Below, piece by piece: positions 1-6,164 of a stretch of DNA of 12,857 nucleotides (position 1 is its first letter; each line of letters begins with the position of its first letter). Below the pieces are notes generated by a model, which worked only from the letters and a program-made list of their open reading frames with translations, made no database searches and was not told the origin of the DNA. A program made the translations under genes and the position numbers. The stretch is from Thermococcus sp. (lineage in GTDB: Archaea > Methanobacteriota_B > Thermococci > Thermococcales > Thermococcaceae), in contig WAMH01000132.1 in the NCBI GenBank assembly GCA_015522395.1, positions 1 through 12,857 of the forward strand. Reading direction: 5' to 3'.

Positions 1-781
1 AGAGGTCGAAGTGAATCCTTCCCTTAACTTCAACGGCGAAGCGGTCGCCCATGCGCTGGATTTTCGGCTCGCTCCCGTCCCTTCCGAGGATGAACTTAAC
101 GCCGAGCTTCTCGGAGCGCTTCTTGAGGTAGGCGAAGTCGAAGTTGTCGCCATTGTAGGTTATGAGGACATCGGGATCCTTTTCCTTGACAACCTTGAGA
201 AAGCGCTTTATCATCTCCTTCTCGGTGGAGACGACGTCAACGTACGGCAGGTCAATCTTCTTCCAGGTTATTACGCGCGCCTCGCTCTCGTCAGCATAGC
301 TTATCATCAGAATCGGCCCCTCTGCAAACTCCTCGCCCTCGTGATAGAGCGTCTCGATGTCAAAGGCGAGCATTCTGAGTTCTTCATCGCCCTCCATCGG
401 GATCAGGCCCTTGTCGATGAGGTAGCGCTTGGCGAAGGGAATGTCGTACTCGTAGATGTCTATAACAGCGGGATGCTCCCTGATTTTGTCCCTGATTGCG
501 GGAACGTCCTGGGGGTGGGTGAAGTAGAGCTTCCAGACCTCTATCGGCCTGCCGAGGAACTTCTTCTTCACCTTCTCGGCCCTGACGACCCTGACGGTGG
601 TACCGTGCCGGCTTGCCGTTATCTTCTTGACGTCCTCGATCGCGGAATCGTCCCTCAGGAGCGCGTAGATGTAAGGCTCGAAGTTCCGGTCGTAGTCTAT
701 CCTGAACTCGCCGTTCTCCTTCTTGAACACCCTGATGACGGGCCTTCCGTCTTCGGTGATGTAGTCGGTATCGAGGATCAT
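1..781 (-). CDS. polB: Family-B DNA polymerase, N-terminal 260 residues (gene runs off the left edge)
   Basis: DNA-templated DNA polymerase with 3'-5' proofreading exonuclease. The visible 260 residues cover the N-terminal domain and most of the exonuclease domain. Seen directly: start MILDTDYITEDG; Val93 within HPQDVPAIR, the position of the archaeal template-uracil pocket; Exo I FDIET with catalytic Asp141 and Glu143; Exo II YNGDNFD with Asn210 and Asp215. These numbers coincide with the well-known Thermococcus/Pyrococcus enzymes (about 775 residues without inteins), so the frame and start are secure. The palm and thumb domains, Exo III and the usual intein insertion sites lie beyond the window, so intein content cannot be judged. 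The ATG overlaps the stop codon of the upstream PIN gene as ATGA, implying translational coupling. No separate promoter is visible. Confidence 0.97.
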   Translation of the reverse strand, partial: MILDTDYITEDGRPVIRVFKKENGEFRIDYDRNFEPYIYALLRDDSAIEDVKKITASRHGTTVRVVRAEKVKKKFLGRPIEVWKLYFTHPQDVPAIRDKIREHPAVIDIYEYDIPFAKRYLIDKGLIPMEGDEELRMLAFDIETLYHEGEEFAEGPILMISYADESEARVITWKKIDLPYVDVVSTEKEMIKRFLKVVKEKDPDVLITYNGDNFDFAYLKKRSEKLGVKFILGRDGSEPKIQRMGDRFAVEVKGRIHFDL

Positions 782-1254
782 TCTTCCTCACCCATAACCC
801 TGTAAAACAGCTCGGGGCGAATCCTAAAACCAACGCGGGTTAAAATTTCCAAAAGTTCTCGGGGGGAGTCTTTGAGCATGCCTGCTTCGTTTAAAATCCT
901 CAGCATGCCCAGCGTTCCTATAACCCTCAAGCCCTCGAGTCTCGCGGCTTTCCTGGCTTTCAGGTCATCGAGAACGACCATAGCATCGAGGCGCTTTGCA
1001 AGGGCTATTGCCTCCAGTTCCCCCCTGTGAAGTCCCGGATATTCCAACTCGGCGATTTTCTCAATTTTCATGACTGAGATAAGGTTCCTCTCCGTAAGTT
1101 CTCGCAGAAGGACGCTTACCTCGTCCTCCTTCGCGGTGACCTCCAGCAGGACTCCCTCAGGAACATAAACCTCACCAAAAAGCGCTATTGAGTTGGCTAA
1201 GTATCCAAGCTTTCCGAGGATTATAATTGGGGACGAATTAAAGACGGCCCTCAC
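778..1254 (-). CDS. PIN-domain protein of the DUF3368 family, probable ribonuclease toxin
   Basis: 158-residue protein that fits DUF3368 (VapC-like PIN nucleases, usually paired with a UPF0175 antitoxin). Seen: N-terminal FNSSPIIILGKLG followed by LFGEVYVPEGVLLEV, the family's strand-helix opening; then RGELEAIALA (Glu79 and Glu81), and VVLDDLKARKAA (Asp96, Asp97), which match the acidic PIN centre; then VIGTLGMLRIL. The first acidic position is Asn6 rather than Asp. Asn also occurs here in other DUF3368 members as I recall them, so this need not mean inactivity. The chosen start is GTG at 1254, overlapping the antitoxin gene by 17 bp; the stop overlaps polB by 4 bp. By family the expected activity is RNA cleavage controlled by the antitoxin. 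The true target is unknown. Confidence 0.88.
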   Translation of the reverse strand: MRAVFNSSPIIILGKLGYLANSIALFGEVYVPEGVLLEVTAKEDEVSVLLRELTERNLISVMKIEKIAELEYPGLHRGELEAIALAKRLDAMVVLDDLKARKAARLEGLRVIGTLGMLRILNEAGMLKDSPRELLEILTRVGFRIRPELFYRVMGEEE

Positions 1255-1510
1255 GTTTCAGTTCCCCCATGAGTTTATCAGCCTCTTCTCTCTCAAGTCT
1301 GGCCTCTTCCTCATCGAGAAGCGAGTACTCAACCCCGAGCTTGTCAAGGAGGAACGCCAGCTCTTCGAGTCTCATGTTCAGAAGCTCGACAGCTTTCTCA
1401 AACGTTATCTGGTGGCTCACCAGAAGCCCAACGACCTTGAGGAACCGCTCCTTTTCCTGGTAATCTTTGAAGAGGGGAAAGTTGAACACGAGCCTGTCAA
1501 CCTCTTCCAT
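1238..1510 (-). CDS. UPF0175-family antitoxin, small helical DNA-binding-like protein
   Basis: 90-residue protein, the usual size for UPF0175. The segment from about residue 34 to 68, with FEKAVELLNMRLEELAFLL followed by GVEY and an acidic DEEEARLEREEA tail, matches the UPF0175 pattern of a helix-turn-helix-like AAELAGMS..EF..LL core, then G(I/V)P/E and a Glu-rich region. It precedes and overlaps a DUF3368 PIN gene, the standard partner, so it is read as the antitoxin that neutralises the PIN protein and probably autoregulates the operon. The start is ATG at 1510, preceded by a GGTGGGAG ribosome site at 1512-1519 (minus) and a TATA-like TTTATTAG near 1542-1549. It is the first gene of an operon that includes polB. 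Confidence 0.85.
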   Translation of the reverse strand: MEEVDRLVFNFPLFKDYQEKERFLKVVGLLVSHQITFEKAVELLNMRLEELAFLLDKLGVEYSLLDEEEARLEREEADKLMGELKREGRL

Positions 1511-1540
1511 ACTCCCACCGTCTCTGAATTAAACGTTCTT

Positions 1541-1551
1541 CCTAATAAACC
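1541..1551 (-). promoter_or_regulatory. Probable TATA box for the antitoxin-PIN-polB operon
   Basis: On the minus strand GTTTATTAGG lies about 25 bp before position 1520. That would give a leader of roughly 10 bases carrying the GGTGGGAG ribosome site before the ATG at 1510. The AT-rich TTTAAAAAGG at 1561-1570 is an alternative but would place the transcript start further upstream. Assigned from spacing only. Confidence 0.45.
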
Positions 1552-1562
1552 TCACCACCACC

Positions 1563-1570
1563 TTTTTAAA
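1563..1570 (+). promoter_or_regulatory. TATA box of the RNA methyltransferase gene
   Basis: TTTTTAAA is centred about 25 bp before the ATG at 1592, with no ribosome site between. This is the arrangement of a leaderless or nearly leaderless archaeal mRNA. It supports 1592 as the start, against the upstream in-frame extension that would run through the antitoxin gene. The whole divergent promoter region is only 81 bp. Confidence 0.6.
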
Positions 1571-1591
1571 CCTCCCATCGAAGGGCCGTGC

Positions 1592-2947
1592 ATGGAGCTG
1601 TTTTACCGCGTGGGCTTTCAGGAAGTGGTGGCGGACGCGCTGATGCTCGTTGAGGAGCGCGAGCTTTCTTCCAAGCACGCCCTCGAGAGGGTCTTCAGGA
1701 AAGTGGCAGGAAAGGACCGCGAGAAGGCGAGGGGGCTGGCGCACGCCTACGTCTTCGAGATCGAGAAGTGGAGGGCAAAGATAGACTTCATAATCAACTC
1801 CGTTCTCAAAGGTTCAACCGTTGATGACCTCGACCCCTACTTGGCAAACCTCCTGAGAATAGGGACGTTTGAGATACACTTCCGAAAGGTTCCACCCGCT
1901 GTGGCGACCGACTCGATAATCCGCGTCGTCAAGGAGTGCTTTGATTTCTCCCGCGCCAAATTTGTAAACGCTCTGATGCACTCGATAGAGAAGTTCGACG
2001 TCGATAAAGCGCTGAGGAAGTTGAAGGAGAGGGACAGAATCGAGTGGTTGAGCGTTCGCTTCTCCCATCCGCGCTGGTACGTCGAGTACGCTATCGACCT
2101 GTTCGGCTACGACGAGACCGTTCGCTTGCTCCTCAGCAACAACAGGCCTCAGCGCTACTACGTCAGGGCCAACACGCTGAAGACGGACGTTGATTCCCTC
2201 CGAGATTACTTTGAGGAAAAGGGCGTTAGAACGGCCTTGACTCCGGTTCCGGACGTTCTAAAGGTCCTCGAATACAAAACTCCGGTCACGAGGATAGATT
2301 GGTACAAACAGGGGAAGTTCGTGATTCAGGATTTAGCTTCGGCCTATGTCGCCCACGTTCTGAATCCGGAACCCGGCGAGAGGGTTCTCGATCTGGCAGC
2401 GGCCCCAGGCTCGAAGACCTTCCACGCGGCGGCACTGATGGGAAACCAGGGCGAGATAGTTGCGGTGGATTATTCCTACGACCGCCTGATGAGGATGAAG
2501 GAGAAGATGAGGCTTTTGGGGATCAAAAACGTCAGGCTCGTCCACGCCGACGGCCAGAGCTTCAGGGACAAGGCTAAATTCGACAAAATAATCCTAGATA
2601 CCCCGTGCTCAAGCTCCGGAACCTACCGCCAGTTCCCAGAGGTGAAGTGGAGGTTTGACGAGGAGAAAATCAAGCGCATAATCAGCGTGCAGAGGAACAT
2701 GCTCAGGAACGCCTACGAAAACCTCCGCGACGGCGGCGAGATGACCTACTCAACCTGCTCGGTCAGAATCGATGAGGACGAGGAGAACGTTCTCTTCGCG
2801 GTGAACCGTGTTGGACTGGAGCTTATCCCCTACGATTTCAGCTGGGGAGATGGGGGCTTCCTCGAGGTAGGGGATAAGGTTTTCAGGGCGTGGACGCACA
2901 GGCATGATTGCAACAGCTTCTTTATAGCGAAGATGAGGAAGAGCTAA
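1592..2947 (+). CDS. RNA cytosine-C5 methyltransferase of the NOL1/NOP2/Sun (RsmB/Fmu) family with N-terminal NusB-like domain
   Basis: 451-residue SAM-dependent m5C methyltransferase acting on rRNA or tRNA. Residues about 1-140 form a NusB-like helical RNA-binding domain (KGSTVDDLDPYLANLLRIG and AVATDSIIRVVKE are typical). Residues about 155-245 form the linker domain (PRWYVEYAIDLFG, RYYVRANTLK), and the rest is the Rossmann MTase. Motifs seen: motif I DLAAAPGSKT at 267-276; motif IV DTPCSSSG at 336-343 with Cys339; motif VI YSTCS with Cys389, the expected nucleophile forming the covalent intermediate, while Cys339 helps release it. Length matches full-length archaeal Fmu-like proteins. The start is ATG 1592, chosen because of the TATA box at 1563 and because the NusB domain begins there. 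The substrate base cannot be told from sequence. The stop overlaps the convergent AMMECR1 gene by 4 bp. Confidence 0.95.
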   Translation: MELFYRVGFQEVVADALMLVEERELSSKHALERVFRKVAGKDREKARGLAHAYVFEIEKWRAKIDFIINSVLKGSTVDDLDPYLANLLRIGTFEIHFRKVPPAVATDSIIRVVKECFDFSRAKFVNALMHSIEKFDVDKALRKLKERDRIEWLSVRFSHPRWYVEYAIDLFGYDETVRLLLSNNRPQRYYVRANTLKTDVDSLRDYFEEKGVRTALTPVPDVLKVLEYKTPVTRIDWYKQGKFVIQDLASAYVAHVLNPEPGERVLDLAAAPGSKTFHAAALMGNQGEIVAVDYSYDRLMRMKEKMRLLGIKNVRLVHADGQSFRDKAKFDKIILDTPCSSSGTYRQFPEVKWRFDEEKIKRIISVQRNMLRNAYENLRDGGEMTYSTCSVRIDEDEENVLFAVNRVGLELIPYDFSWGDGGFLEVGDKVFRAWTHRHDCNSFFIAKMRKS

Positions 2948-3576
2948 ACCAGCGGCTTCCTCCTCACCGGCCCCCAGGGCTTTTCTTCCTCAAATATCTC
3001 AGCCGTGAAGCGGTAGACTTTCGTATCAGGATCGAGCCAGCAGTCGGGTGGTAAGCCTGCCTTCCAGCAGGTCTGGGCCAAAAACTCCTCCTCGTCCCAG
3101 CCCCACTCGATTGGCACCTGCGGGAGGAGCAAGCCGGAGTAAATGCCCTTTTCGATGAGCAGGCCGTCGCGGCCAACCTTTATCTTTTTCGGCTTCTCCT
3201 CGGGTGGAACTTCAACCGGCTCGGGGGGCGTTAAAACGCTAACCTCAACAACGATATCGTCCAGCTCGCTCTCCCTCACCGGCGGAAAGCGCGGGTCGTC
3301 GACGGCGGCGTAGATTGCCGCCTTTATCGTCGCCTCAACGAGCGGATAGATCGGCAGCGGAAAGCCTATGCAGCCGCGCAGTGCCATCTGGGGCGGAGCG
3401 TGGCGGTTGTTGAGTGTGACGAAGACCCCCATCTTCTCCCACAGCTCCGGAGGGGTGTCCTCTGGAGGTTCGAGGGTCTTTCCGTGCCTCACGTACTCCT
3501 CAACAGCCTTCCTCGCGAGTCTAACTAGGAACTTGCCCCACTCGTCCTTTATCCTGTACACCGGCATCACCCCCAT
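2944..3576 (-). CDS. AMMECR1 family protein
   Basis: 210-residue member of the AMMECR1 family, conserved from archaea to man and of unsettled biochemical function; structures are known but no firmly established reaction. The hallmark LRGCIGF is at residues 66-72, followed by YPLVEATIKAAIYAAVDDPRF, VEVSVLTPPEPV, GRDGLLIEKG and SGLLLPQVPIEWGWDEEEF, all strongly conserved blocks. Length is usual for archaeal orthologues. The start may be ATG 3576 (an AT-rich TATA-like stretch lies about 25 bp upstream, suggesting a leaderless message) or the in-frame ATG at 3567, three codons later. The gene stands alone, divergent from the DUF77 operon and convergent with the RNA methyltransferase, with the two stop codons overlapping in CTAA at 2944-2947. 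Confidence 0.93.
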   Translation of the reverse strand: MGVMPVYRIKDEWGKFLVRLARKAVEEYVRHGKTLEPPEDTPPELWEKMGVFVTLNNRHAPPQMALRGCIGFPLPIYPLVEATIKAAIYAAVDDPRFPPVRESELDDIVVEVSVLTPPEPVEVPPEEKPKKIKVGRDGLLIEKGIYSGLLLPQVPIEWGWDEEEFLAQTCWKAGLPPDCWLDPDTKVYRFTAEIFEEEKPWGPVRRKPLV

Positions 3577-3595
3577 GAGAGAATACGCCTGAAGG

Positions 3596-3605
3596 TTATT
3601 TAGCT
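3596..3605 (-). promoter_or_regulatory. Probable TATA element of the AMMECR1 gene
   Basis: Minus strand AGCTAAATAA is centred about 25 bp upstream of ATG 3576. It is the only AT-rich element at promoter distance. The 71-bp gap to the divergent DUF77 gene holds both promoters. Confidence 0.4.
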
Positions 3606-3615
3606 TTCCCGCAAT

Positions 3616-3625
3616 GCTTAAAAGA
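3616..3625 (+). promoter_or_regulatory. TATA box of the DUF77-DUF373-coiled-coil operon
   Basis: TGCTTAAAAG is centred about 27 bp before the GTG at 3648, so transcription should begin at or just before the first codon. It is the only clear promoter seen before the AP-endonuclease-like gene at 6165, which supports a three-gene operon. Confidence 0.5.
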
Positions 3626-3647
3626 TTGCCGAGCTAAGTTAAGGCGG

Positions 3648-3959
3648 GTGTCGAAAGTGGTCATCGTGGAGTTCGTCATCGTGCCCCTCGGCGAGAGAAG
3701 TTTGAGCCGATACGTCGCGGAGGTAGTAAAGCTTTTAGAGAGGAAGGGTGTTAAGTATCAACTGACGCCGATGTCAACGATAATAGAGGTTCCGACGGTG
3801 AAGGAAGCCTTCGGAATAATCGAGGAGGCCCACGAGCTGATGTTCAGGCTCGGCGCTAAGAGGGTCTCAACAACCGTTAGAATCGACGACAGACGAGATA
3901 AGGAGCGGAAGATGGAGGACAAGGTCCAGTCGGTTATGGAGAAAGTGAGGGGTGATTGA
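3648..3959 (+). CDS. MTH1187/DUF77 family thiamine-binding-like protein
   Basis: 103-residue small ferredoxin-like-fold protein of the MTH1187/YkoF-type family (DUF77). Members have been shown or proposed to bind thiamine or its pyrimidine moiety in the cytoplasm, and several are oligomers. Seen: VPLGERSLSRYVAEVV (usual PLG...S.S.YVA), YQLTPMSTIIEVP (usual Y.L.PM.T.IE), EEAHELMFRLGAKRVSTTVRIDDRRDK (the most diagnostic block). Length is standard. The start is GTG at 3648, consistent with the TATA at 3616. GTG 3657 is also possible, with GGCGGGTG as its ribosome site. First gene of an operon: its last 8 bases overlap the DUF373 gene. The thiamine link is a family property, not visible in this sequence. 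Confidence 0.9.
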   Translation: MSKVVIVEFVIVPLGERSLSRYVAEVVKLLERKGVKYQLTPMSTIIEVPTVKEAFGIIEEAHELMFRLGAKRVSTTVRIDDRRDKERKMEDKVQSVMEKVRGD

Positions 3960-5085
3960 GATTAAAGCCCTTATCCTGGCCATAGACCGCGATGACGATT
4001 TCGGGAGGAAGGCGGGCGTTGGGGGGCCTGTGATTGGCAGAGACGCCTGCGTGGATGCGGCCCTGAAGCTCAGCCTAGCAGACCCAGAAGACAGCGACGC
4101 GAACGTCGTTTACGCCGCGGTCAAGCTCTACGACGAACTGAAGGAGAGCGGTGAGTTTGACGACCTCGAGGTCGCACTGATAACGGGCCATCCCAAGGTT
4201 GGCGTTAAAAGCGACATGGAGCTGGCGAGACAGCTGGACGAGGTTCTCGAGAGGTTCCCGGCGGATGGCGTCATAACGGTTACCGACGGTGCTGAGGACG
4301 AGCAGATATTCCCCATCATAACCTCAAAGGTGCCGATAGTGAGCTCCCACCGCGTCGTCGTCAAGCAGAGCGAGGGCATAGAGACGACATACTACATCCT
4401 CTACCGCTACATGCGCGAGATCCTCAGTGATCCGGAAGTGGCGAAGGTAGCGCTTGGAATTCCCGGGATGATACTGCTCTTCTACGGCATAGCGAAGCTG
4501 ATAGGCGTCTGGTATCCGGAGAGCGTCAAGATAATCTCCGCCACTATAACGGGCGCAATACTCCTCATCATAGGAGGCTACTTCTTCACGAAGGGCTTTC
4601 ACATCAACGTCAGGGAGACCATGGCAAAGCAGTTCGTCTTCGTAATCTCGGTCATAGCGGGCCTGCTCATCATAGTCGGCGGCGCCATAAACGCCTACTT
4701 TCGCCTCGAGGAGTACTCTCTGGAGCTGATCGGCAGCTATCCCGGAACGCCCCTCCTCGCAACCTTGATCTACATAAACGCCTTAAATGCGTCCCTTATA
4801 GTGGGAATAGCCGTGATGATAACCGGTAAGGTGATACAGTCCTATCTGAGGAGGGACTATCACATCTGGTACCAGGTTTCGGCCCTCGTGATGATGCCCG
4901 CGATGTGGGTGACGATAGACCTGACCACGAGGTACGCGATGGCAATACTCACACTGTCGGACATACAGGTTTTCACCAAGGTGATAATGGCCCTCCTGGA
5001 CGTGGGGGTGGCCGTCCTCATCGGGGCTTACCTTAGGAGAAAAATAAGGGGATGGGAGAAAGTTGAGGCTGGAGCAAGCGCTTGA
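3952..5085 (+). CDS. DUF373 family predicted membrane protein
   Basis: 377-residue member of DUF373 (COG2237), an archaeal family without known function. Residues 1-160 are a soluble alpha/beta-looking domain with the family opening ALILAIDRDDDFGRKAGV, an Asp-rich loop at 12-16, VALITGHPKVG at 74-84 and the acidic loop TDGAEDE at 111-117. Residues 164-361 hold about five to six hydrophobic spans (near 164-187, 192-213, 227-249, 265-292, possibly 307-321, and 339-361). The end is basic (RRKIRGWEK), so the protein is an integral membrane protein with an N-terminal, probably cytoplasmic, domain. The start is GTG 3952 within GGGGTGATTG, overlapping the preceding gene by 8 bp. The downstream coiled-coil gene overlaps its end by 23 bp. 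The acidic loops could bind metal or nucleotide, but that is conjecture. Confidence 0.9.
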   Translation: MIEIKALILAIDRDDDFGRKAGVGGPVIGRDACVDAALKLSLADPEDSDANVVYAAVKLYDELKESGEFDDLEVALITGHPKVGVKSDMELARQLDEVLERFPADGVITVTDGAEDEQIFPIITSKVPIVSSHRVVVKQSEGIETTYYILYRYMREILSDPEVAKVALGIPGMILLFYGIAKLIGVWYPESVKIISATITGAILLIIGGYFFTKGFHINVRETMAKQFVFVISVIAGLLIIVGGAINAYFRLEEYSLELIGSYPGTPLLATLIYINALNASLIVGIAVMITGKVIQSYLRRDYHIWYQVSALVMMPAMWVTIDLTTRYAMAILTLSDIQVFTKVIMALLDVGVAVLIGAYLRRKIRGWEKVEAGASA

Positions 5086-6124
5086 GGAATACGAAAAGCT
5101 GAGGAAGAAATCCTCCAAGGAGCTTGAGAAGATCAGGAAGAAGTACAACAAGAGACTTGAGAGGAAGATAAAAGAACTCCTGAAGAGGATAGACCAGCTC
5201 GAGGGCAGGAATATCCCGAAAGACGTGGAGGGAAACATAAGAAAGATAGTGACCGCCGAGCGGAGGAACTATGTGACGGCACTCAGAAACGCCCTTGCAG
5301 GAATCGAGGACATGGAGAGCCTTGGCAAGCGCCTTCCGGATCTTGCAAAGCTCCACGTCGGACACGGAAAGTACCTTCTTCTGATCTTCGAGAAGGAAGT
5401 CTACGCCATAAATCGTCTCCTCAAGGAGCTCAACGAGGAGTACGTGAGCTACTACAACGAGCTGACCGAGAAGGGCCTCGAAGAGCTGAACCTAGAGGGG
5501 ACCCTGAGGGAGATCAATGAAACCGAGGAGGCCATCGAATCCATCGAGGCCGAAGTCGAGGAACTACAGGAGCGCCTTGTAGAACTCGAAAAGGAACGCG
5601 AGGAACTCTACCGTGAATCGGGCCTCGGCGGGATCGAGGACGAGATGGCGGCCGTTCGGTCTAGGATCAGGGGCGCTGAGATGGAGGTGCGCTCCAAGGC
5701 GTCGAAGCTCCAGAAACCCGTCAAGAGGATGCGTCTCGGGGAACCGACTGCGGAGGAGCTGATCAGAGACACCTCGATAGCGCTCAGGAACCCCGGGGAG
5801 TTCGTGAAGTTCGTGGCGAGGATAGAGCCCAGACTCGAACAGAAGCAGAGGAAGGCCGCGAAGTGGCTCATTGAGAACCTGGCCGTAAAAGTCCGTGAGA
5901 TAAACCGCGAGAGGAAAAGGCTGGAGGAGCTTGAGGAACGCAGGGAGGAGATACTTCGGAAAGGGGCCTCCATAGAGGAGGAAATACGCAGAATAAAGTC
6001 CCTTATAGCAAAGAAGGAAGCTGAACTCAGAAAACTAAGGAACAGGCTCGAGCATCTGGAGGGGGAGCTGGATGAGGGAATACGGAAACTTGAGGAAATC
6101 CTCGGGGAGAGCATAGAACGGTAG
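5063..6124 (+). CDS. Long coiled-coil protein of unknown function
   Basis: 353 residues, extremely rich in Glu, Lys, Arg and Leu, with no signal peptide or membrane span. Heptad-like helices occupy about 1-48, 145-215 and 275-350. A less repetitive stretch at about 55-125 has hydrophobic segments (YLLLIFEKEVYAINRLL), and another at about 216-272 contains Pro and Gly (KPVKRMRLGEPT, NPGEFVKFVARIEP, KWLIENLAV); both may be globular or helix-bundle parts. The start is taken as TTG 5063 because a TAA at 5045-5047 closes the frame upstream, the next ATG is 83 codons downstream, and GGGAG sits a few bases before the TTG. It overlaps the DUF373 gene by 23 bp, so translation is probably coupled and the two proteins may act together. 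I do not recognise the family; resemblance to SMC-like or structural coils is compositional only. Confidence 0.82.
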   Translation: MRLEQALEEYEKLRKKSSKELEKIRKKYNKRLERKIKELLKRIDQLEGRNIPKDVEGNIRKIVTAERRNYVTALRNALAGIEDMESLGKRLPDLAKLHVGHGKYLLLIFEKEVYAINRLLKELNEEYVSYYNELTEKGLEELNLEGTLREINETEEAIESIEAEVEELQERLVELEKEREELYRESGLGGIEDEMAAVRSRIRGAEMEVRSKASKLQKPVKRMRLGEPTAEELIRDTSIALRNPGEFVKFVARIEPRLEQKQRKAAKWLIENLAVKVREINRERKRLEELEERREEILRKGASIEEEIRRIKSLIAKKEAELRKLRNRLEHLEGELDEGIRKLEEILGESIER

Positions 6125-6125
6125 G

Positions 6126-6133
6126 CTTATAAG
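6126..6133 (+). promoter_or_regulatory. TATA box of the endonuclease IV-like gene
   Basis: CTTATAAG begins two bases after the stop codon of the coiled-coil gene. Its centre is about 26 bp before 6155, giving a short leader that contains the ribosome site GGTGGTGAT (6155-6163) just before ATG 6165. The next gene therefore appears to have its own promoter and not to be part of the DUF77 operon. Confidence 0.6.
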
Positions 6134-6164
6134 TTAGGTTACCCTAATTTCCTCGGTGGTGATC

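Noticed and set aside
1..781. Intein in polB
   Set aside because: The visible 260 residues are collinear with the intein-free enzymes; the known insertion sites lie further on, outside the window.
11..805. 264-codon open frame on the plus strand across the polB region
   Set aside because: The minus strand encodes an unmistakable DNA polymerase with correctly numbered catalytic residues; the plus frame is its shadow and shows no family motif.
1193..1591. In-frame extension of the RNA methyltransferase gene by 133 codons upstream
   Set aside because: It would run antisense through the antitoxin gene, the NusB domain begins at the ATG at 1592, and a TATA box lies at 1563-1570 inside the extension.
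5608..6114. Ser-rich minus-strand open frame within the coiled-coil gene
   Set aside because: The Ser/Phe/Arg-rich product is what the complement of Glu/Lys/Arg-rich codons gives; no promoter or ribosome site supports it.
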